Assembly: GCA_002305615.1 (NCBI GenBank)
Contig: DBPU01000015.1
Span: forward strand, 1 to 6,252
DNA from: Verrucomicrobia bacterium UBA1412
Lineage (GTDB): Bacteria > Verrucomicrobiota > Verrucomicrobiia > Limisphaerales > UBA1412
Direction: 5' to 3'
Length of the DNA stretch: 6,252 nt
In this document: positions 1 through 4,500 of the stretch, in pieces
How the letters are laid out: the number at the start of each line of letters is the position of its first letter
How positions within the stretch are numbered: position 1 is the stretch's first letter
Translations under genes and position numbers: made by a program
The notes under the pieces: generated by a model
Database searches by the model: none
The model's input: only the letters and a program-made list of their open reading frames with translations
Told to the model about the DNA's origin: nothing

Positions 1-198
1 CCGGTGCCGGCGACCAATACTTTTCCCGCTTTCGCGTTGGTTTTCGTTGCGGCGACCGTGATGGAGCGGGATGGGAAAATGATCTGGCTGGGATATTTCC
101 TGACGTTGGTTTCTATTGCCTGGATTGTGGGTGCTGCAATTCTGGGAGAGCAATTAATATCGTTTTTAAAAGAGTGGATTAGCAGCTTTTGGGCGTAG
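1..198 (+). CDS. exoD: ExoD-family exopolysaccharide synthesis membrane protein, C-terminal end (5' part outside window)
   Basis: Only the last 65 codons and the TAG stop (196-198) are present; the frame is open to the left edge, so the gene begins upstream. The fragment has the C-terminal signature of the ExoD family as I know it: a proline-anchored TNTFPAFALVF hydrophobic segment, then the short polar turn ERDGKM, then a second hydrophobic segment (about residues 27-50) and a short amphipathic tail. That gives two membrane-spanning helices, so the protein belongs in the inner membrane. ExoD was named from rhizobia, where mutants are altered in exopolysaccharide production; its biochemical activity is not established. 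A GTG at base 4 could be read as a start, but it falls inside the conserved segment and is not the true start. The family call rests on the P-x-N-T-x-P and ERDG pattern and is fairly firm; the role in this organism is inferred. Confidence 0.75.
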   Translation, partial: PVPATNTFPAFALVFVAATVMERDGKMIWLGYFLTLVSIAWIVGAAILGEQLISFLKEWISSFWA

Positions 199-244
199 AT
201 TTTAATTAATTTCTCCCGGATTTGCTTCAAGAAGGTTGAAATAT

Positions 245-259
245 TGGCATGGTTCTTGC
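245..259 (+). promoter_or_regulatory. Sigma-54 (-24/-12) promoter
   Basis: The sequence TGGCATGGTTCTTGC matches the RpoN consensus (TGGCACG-N4-TTGCW) at all but one of the core positions. The GG (246-247) and GC (258-259) doublets have the required spacing of exactly ten bases. It is preceded by a pyrimidine (T244), as is preferred. Transcription would start near 271, leaving a leader of about 59 bases before the ATG at 330. It sits in the gap behind the exoD stop and points at the LVIVD-repeat gene. Sigma-54 promoters need an AAA+ activator bound upstream; no activator gene is in the window, and any enhancer site would probably lie inside the end of exoD or further upstream. The match is seen directly; its use in the cell is inferred. 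Confidence 0.75.
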
Positions 260-329
260 CTTCATCCGACAGTAAGGCTAAGCTCTCGGCAAGGACGAGT
301 GGATATTAGCACGAGTGTTGGAACTGATT

Positions 330-2513
330 ATGAAGAAAAAGATAGCGAAATTTTTTTGTAAGAAATCTCAGCTTTTGACGGCTGTTTTTCTTTTCGGAGT
401 TGTCTTTGCGGATGCGCAGAGTGCGATTCAATATCATCCGGCCGGGCAATGGCCCGGGCACTTGCGGGGTGAGTTTTACGACATGAAGCGGCAGGGAGAT
501 TACCTCTACGCCAGCATGGTTGAAGAAAACGTCCTGGCCGTACTGCCGGCCGGAGGAGTGGACCTGAAGGTTGCCAGCCGCCTGGATCTGGGTGGGGCCT
601 ATCCTTACGGGATATATATCGAGGGCAATACTCTCTACCTCGGACAGGATGACGGCATTCAGCTGGTCGATATCACCGATCCGCTCAATATGCAGTTGGG
701 TGCGAAGTGGAAAATCAGTTATACAGCAGAGGGAAGCTCGACATTAAGCTATTATAACGTCCTGGATCTCTACAAAAAGGGGAACATTTTCTATCTATCC
801 ACGGGTCAAGAGGGCATTCGCACCGTTGATATGAGCGACCCGCAGAACCCTGTGATGCTTGGCTCTTATGACCCTCAGGGGGCTCTGATTCAAGCGATTG
901 ATGTCAGCAGCGATGGCAATATCATCTACGGGGCCAGCCTGACGGATCAGGTTCACGTGGTCGACGTGAGCAACCCGGCCCAGCCGGTCCGGCTCTGGTA
1001 CAGTGATACTTTATTGGGAGAATTTTTTCGCCCGACGGATGTGGCGCTGGTGGATAACCTCCTGTATGTGCCCAATTTTTACTATTATGAATTCGGGTAT
1101 GGGGTGATTTCGGTAGTGAATGCGACCAACCCCTCAGCGATCGAGGTCAGCAAACGCAACGAATATAACGGCTATACTCTCTATCACTTCTCACCTTTCG
1201 AGGGTGGAGCCGGGGCTCAGGCCTGGGGCTACTTCGCGACGAAGGATACGAATCAATTTTACCATTACACAGCCAATCTATTCGGTTTGTGGTATGACCC
1301 GCTGACGCCGACGCCGCTGCGTGAGCCGATCAACATGGACGGGAACAGTTACACGGTCGCCTACAAGGGGCAATACGCCTACGTGGCCGACGAAATAGCG
1401 GGCTGTAAGGTATTGGATATTTCGGACCCCAAAAATCCTCTCCTGGTCAATACGATCAGCACCCAAAGCCATGTTTATAACGTCGCAGTGGTAAATGACA
1501 GGCTTTATTTCTCGGCGGGCGATGACGGTTTCTACATAGCGGATATCACGGATCCGGCTTCCCCGGTTCAACTGGGGGGATATCGGAGCCAGCTGAACAT
1601 CGTGGAGTTTGGACAAAGCTTCTGGGGCTGGATTGTCGATTTCAAAGTGGAAGGCAATCTGGTTTACCTGGGAGTGGATATTACCGGGTTTGTCTCACAG
1701 TATGCCTGTGTGGAAGTTATCAATATTGAGAATCTTTCAGAAATTACGCGGATGGGCTACGAGGGAGTCCCGGGAATCTGCAACAGCGTGGGAAAATGCG
1801 ACAATACGGTGTTCATCGTCGGCCAGGGGCAATATATATCGATGGATGTCACGGACCCCGTGGCGGTGTACTATAAGGGGCATTTCAATATTCCCGGAGG
1901 CGGCGACCGGATTGCGCTGCCGCCGCAGACTCATCCCCATGGGTATATCCCTGCCGGAACAAATGGCGTTCAGGTGTTGGATTTTTCTGACCCGGCCAAC
2001 ATCGGCACTCAAAGCGCGAGCACTGTGACGAACACGGTGACATCGGCGGGTTCACTGGCCTTGCCGGGGAATCGTTGCGGGATTTCTTACCGGGGCGATG
2101 AGCTCCTGGTGGGGAGCTACAACAAAGGTTTTTCGAGGGTGAATATTTCTTCAAAACTGGCCCCGCAACTGGTAGACCATTTTGACGTGGCCGGGCGTAC
2201 CCGCGGAGCCTTTTTCTCTGAAGACGGGAGCCTGATTCTGAGCGCTTCGGGAAAATCGGGCGTTTACATTTTTGAAAAGGAAACGCAGCCGCTGACTCCG
2301 ACGACGATTGAGACCTGGGGATACAATCAGGATGGAGATTTCGTGATGACGCTTTCTCTGGTTTCGGGCAATCTGGAGCTGGAGTATTCTCTGGATGCGC
2401 AGCAATGGGCAGCGGTGAGTTCGGCCGAATTCCAGGGAAGTGAAGTTAGAGTCCCTGCGGAATTTTTTCCGGGCAAAAAGAACGTCTACTTCAGAGTAAA
2501 ACAATGGCAGTAA
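330..2513 (+). CDS. Exported LVIVD-repeat beta-propeller protein
   Basis: A 727-residue protein starting at ATG 330. The frame can be extended to a GTG at 315, but ATG 330 gives a proper signal peptide: KKK at 2-4, a hydrophobic core at about 15-27 and an A-D-A cleavage site after residue 29. There is no strong ribosome binding site for either start. The mature part is a chain of roughly 45-residue repeats with the LVIVD signature (V-x-V-D-I-S/T-D-P-x-x-P), beginning near residues 68, 110, 163, 208, 260, 359, 401, 460, 502, 547 and 601. Another degenerate copy probably fills the gap around 300-350. Such repeats form beta-propeller blades at or outside the cell surface, usually as binding scaffolds; no catalytic residues are recognisable. 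The last 70 residues (LEYSLDAQQW ... VYFRV) look like the small beta-domain that ends many verrucomicrobial exported proteins. The gene has its own sigma-54 promoter and is followed by a stem-loop, so it is probably a single transcription unit. Ligand and role are unknown. Confidence 0.85.
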   Translation: MKKKIAKFFCKKSQLLTAVFLFGVVFADAQSAIQYHPAGQWPGHLRGEFYDMKRQGDYLYASMVEENVLAVLPAGGVDLKVASRLDLGGAYPYGIYIEGNTLYLGQDDGIQLVDITDPLNMQLGAKWKISYTAEGSSTLSYYNVLDLYKKGNIFYLSTGQEGIRTVDMSDPQNPVMLGSYDPQGALIQAIDVSSDGNIIYGASLTDQVHVVDVSNPAQPVRLWYSDTLLGEFFRPTDVALVDNLLYVPNFYYYEFGYGVISVVNATNPSAIEVSKRNEYNGYTLYHFSPFEGGAGAQAWGYFATKDTNQFYHYTANLFGLWYDPLTPTPLREPINMDGNSYTVAYKGQYAYVADEIAGCKVLDISDPKNPLLVNTISTQSHVYNVAVVNDRLYFSAGDDGFYIADITDPASPVQLGGYRSQLNIVEFGQSFWGWIVDFKVEGNLVYLGVDITGFVSQYACVEVINIENLSEITRMGYEGVPGICNSVGKCDNTVFIVGQGQYISMDVTDPVAVYYKGHFNIPGGGDRIALPPQTHPHGYIPAGTNGVQVLDFSDPANIGTQSASTVTNTVTSAGSLALPGNRCGISYRGDELLVGSYNKGFSRVNISSKLAPQLVDHFDVAGRTRGAFFSEDGSLILSASGKSGVYIFEKETQPLTPTTIETWGYNQDGDFVMTLSLVSGNLELEYSLDAQQWAAVSSAEFQGSEVRVPAEFFPGKKNVYFRVKQWQ

Positions 2514-2539
2514 TCCGGAGCCTTTGTATCGAGTAATGA

Positions 2540-2576
2540 AAGAAGGGCTGTGCCGCGAGGGATTACAGCCCTTCTT
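2540..2576 (+). terminator. Stem-loop, probable terminator of the LVIVD gene
   Basis: A perfect 12-bp inverted repeat: AAGAAGGGCTGT (2540-2551) and ACAGCCCTTCTT (2565-2576), with a 13-base loop. It lies 26 bases after the LVIVD stop and ends 13 bases before the exonuclease ATG. The plus-strand 3' side has only the CTTCTT of the stem itself and no true U-run, so it is not a textbook Rho-independent terminator. Read on the minus strand, the tail is somewhat more T-rich (CTTCTTTCATT). It could also be an RNA stability or attenuation element affecting the exonuclease gene. The structure is certain; the function is inferred. Confidence 0.55.
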
Positions 2577-2589
2577 GCAAAGAGACACG

Positions 2590-3141
2590 ATGAAGAATAT
2601 CGTCTATTTTGATTTGGAAACGCAGCGCTCTGCCGATGAGGTCGGCGGCTGGAACTATGCCGATAAAATGGGGATGAGCATTGGGGTGACCTACAGCACA
2701 GCCCGGGAGAGCTACCATATTTATGATGAAGCGCACGTGATGGATTTGATCAGAGAGCTGCAGCGGGCGGATCTGGTCGTGGGGTACAATCACTGCGGTT
2801 TTGATTACAAGGTTCTCATGGGTTATTACCCGATGGATTTGCGTCCCTTGATTCCCTCACTGGATTTGCTCGAAGAGGTTCAAAAGTATATTCCACACCG
2901 GCTGAAAATGGATGCACTGGCCCAGATGACGCTGGGAGTGCAAAAGACGGCCGAGGGGCTGCAGGCGCTGCGCTGGTACAAGGAGGGACGGTTTCTGGAG
3001 ATTGCCGAATACTGCTGTTTTGACGTGAAAATCACGCGTCTTCTGCATGAATACGGGCAGAAACATGGGAGGCTCTACTACCAGAATCGAAATGGGGGCA
3101 TTATGGCCGTGCCGGCCAGTTGGGCTACTGAAAGCGTTTAG
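2590..3141 (+). CDS. DEDDy-type 3'-5' exonuclease, RNase H-like fold
   Basis: A 183-residue protein with all three exonuclease motifs of the DnaQ-like DEDD superfamily: Exo I with D8 and E10 in VYFDLET, Exo II with N67 and D72 in VVGYNHCGFDY, and Exo III with Y141 and D145 in YCCFDV. The Y-x3-D form places it in the DEDDy subgroup, as in PolB- and RNase D-like exonucleases. The five residues coordinate two metal ions for stepwise removal of nucleotides from a 3' end. The sequence resembles the compact stand-alone predicted exonucleases annotated as RNase H-like domain proteins (YprB-like). No helicase or polymerase domain is attached, so DNA versus RNA preference cannot be read. ATG 2590 is chosen because it directly precedes the Exo I strand. 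A longer frame from TTG 2524 would translate through the hairpin and adds nothing conserved. The ribosome site (AAAGAGA) is weak. Its end overlaps the convergent oxidase gene by 17 bases. Confidence 0.85.
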   Translation: MKNIVYFDLETQRSADEVGGWNYADKMGMSIGVTYSTARESYHIYDEAHVMDLIRELQRADLVVGYNHCGFDYKVLMGYYPMDLRPLIPSLDLLEEVQKYIPHRLKMDALAQMTLGVQKTAEGLQALRWYKEGRFLEIAEYCCFDVKITRLLHEYGQKHGRLYYQNRNGGIMAVPASWATESV

Positions 3142-4339
3142 ATAATTTCTGAACGATCGTTTTACCGATATTGAAAGCCGCGGTTGCCGAGGGCGACTGG
3201 GTATTGAGGACATGAACAATGCGGTGGCTTTCCTGGACAATCAGATCGTAAATCAATTTGCCCTCGTGAGTTACCGCTTGAGCGCGGACCGTTGAGGGGG
3301 CTTTGAGGAGCTGGTTGTTTTTGATCTCGGGCACGAGCTTCTGCAACGTTTTCACAAAAGCGTCTTTATTACTGGTGCGCCAAATTTCGGACATTCCTCT
3401 GGGCCAGTGCTCAGCCCAGAGCCACCAGAAGCCCGAAAAAGCCAACAGTTCCCAGATATATTTAAAGTTTACAACCTTGCGTGAATAGCCCTCGCGCGCA
3501 AAAGCCAGTACGGCATTAGGTCCACACTCGACGCTGCCATCCACCCCTCTGACGAAGTGAGGACCCAACGGGTCCACATTGGGAATGGGGACCGGATAGA
3601 TGATGGAATTGCAGAGATGGGCCACTTCTTCCCTGAGTTGGAAAAACTCACCCCGAAAAGAGATAATTTTGATATTGGGGTTTTTGCCTGCCATTTTTGA
3701 AACGCGGTCTGCGTGGAGACCGGCGCAGTTGATGACATAGCGGGCGTAGTGGCGGCCATGGTTCGTGACGATGAGGGTTTCGGTGGGCATCTCCTTGATG
3801 GAGAGCACTTCCGTGCTGAGCATGACGTAGCAGCCCTTTTTCGCCAATTCACTGAGGAGGGTATTACAGACTTCGCGGTAATCCAGAACGGCTGTATTTT
3901 TGACGTGGATGGCGGCCAGTCCCTCGGCGTGAGGCTCTATTTCCTTGAGGTGAGAAGGCCCCAGGAGCTCACAGGGGATATTTCCCTGTTTGCCTCTCTG
4001 ATAGAGTTCTTGAAGGGGGGAAAGCTCGGATTCACTCGTAGCGACGATGACTTTGCCGCATGTTCGCACCGGGATGCCATAGTCCTGGCAGAAACGCATC
4101 ATTTCTTCACGGCCCTCCAGACAGCCGGTTGCTTTGACGCTTCCGGGCCTGTAGTAGATACCGCTATGAAGCAAACCACGCCGCACACCGCTCTGATGGG
4201 TGGCAACGGCGGATTCTTTCTCAATAACAATAACGGACTTGTCGGGGTATGTATGGACCAGGTTCCATGCCGTGGCCAGCCCCACAATTCCGCCTCCGAT
4301 TATAATGACATCGTATGGCCTCAAGGCTGGAATTAACAT
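3125..4339 (-). CDS. lhgO: L-2-hydroxyglutarate oxidase, FAD-dependent (LhgO/L2HGDH family)
   Basis: A 404-residue flavoprotein of the DAO-like fold. It oxidises L-2-hydroxyglutarate to 2-oxoglutarate, passing electrons to the respiratory chain in E. coli. The substrate comes from lysine/glutarate catabolism or from side reactions of malate and lactate dehydrogenases. Visible marks are the Rossmann motif IIGGGIVG (residues 13-20), the ribose-binding E40 at the end of the second strand, LLHSGIYYRPGS (56-67), the FRGEFFQL block, the VECGPNAVLAFAREGY block, and VRAQAV ... NTQSPSATAAFNIGK near the C-terminus, all in the order of E. coli LhgO. At 404 residues it lacks about 20 C-terminal residues of the E. 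coli protein. ATG 4339 was chosen because family members begin just before the Rossmann strand; the frame stays open to 4642, but that extension has no family similarity and runs into the CotH gene. The ribosome site is poor (GGAG about 13 bases upstream). One oddity is V-R-R at 52-54, where E. coli has H-N-S. A related glycerol-3-phosphate-type oxidase is less likely. Confidence 0.88.
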   Translation of the reverse strand: MLIPALRPYDVIIIGGGIVGLATAWNLVHTYPDKSVIVIEKESAVATHQSGVRRGLLHSGIYYRPGSVKATGCLEGREEMMRFCQDYGIPVRTCGKVIVATSESELSPLQELYQRGKQGNIPCELLGPSHLKEIEPHAEGLAAIHVKNTAVLDYREVCNTLLSELAKKGCYVMLSTEVLSIKEMPTETLIVTNHGRHYARYVINCAGLHADRVSKMAGKNPNIKIISFRGEFFQLREEVAHLCNSIIYPVPIPNVDPLGPHFVRGVDGSVECGPNAVLAFAREGYSRKVVNFKYIWELLAFSGFWWLWAEHWPRGMSEIWRTSNKDAFVKTLQKLVPEIKNNQLLKAPSTVRAQAVTHEGKLIYDLIVQESHRIVHVLNTQSPSATAAFNIGKTIVQKLSKRFQ

Positions 4340-4500
4340 GGATGAAAAACATCTCCAAGTCAAGGGCGAAAGGAGAAGTCCAGTGAGGAAAGAGCGCAAT
4401 GGAAATGAGATAGAAGGAGGGCTTTTTATTATCGGGAAAAAATTTTGTTTTTTGGGTTTAGTCGCAACAAAAACCAAATGCCGGTGTCTAATTTCCCTGT
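4340..4500. promoter_or_regulatory. Divergent intergenic region between lhgO and the CotH gene
   Basis: These 161 bases separate two divergent starts and must hold both promoters. The side near lhgO is purine-rich on the plus strand, and 4425-4480 is AT-rich with several A and T runs. For lhgO a weak sigma-70-like pair can be drawn on the minus strand: TTGTTG at 4470-4465 and CAAAAT at 4447-4442 with a 17-base spacer. This is only a rough match. No good -35/-10 pair and no sigma-54 pattern were found facing the CotH gene. No riboswitch or clear operator palindrome is visible. Confidence 0.35.

Noticed and set aside
226..240. Inverted repeat TTCAA-N5-TTGAA just upstream of the -24 box
   Set aside because: The arms are only 5 bp and lie a few bases from the promoter, too close for a typical sigma-54 activator site; likely chance.
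315..329. GTG start at 315 for the LVIVD protein
   Set aside because: It adds five residues (VLELI) in front of the lysine-rich signal peptide, with no better ribosome site; ATG 330 fits the signal peptide.
2524..2589. Upstream TTG start for the exonuclease
   Set aside because: The extension translates the 12-bp stem-loop and adds no family sequence; the Exo I strand begins right after ATG 2590.
3713..4336. 207-codon plus-strand frame opposite the oxidase
   Set aside because: It is antisense to a clear enzyme gene and shows no domain, ribosome site or plausible composition of its own.
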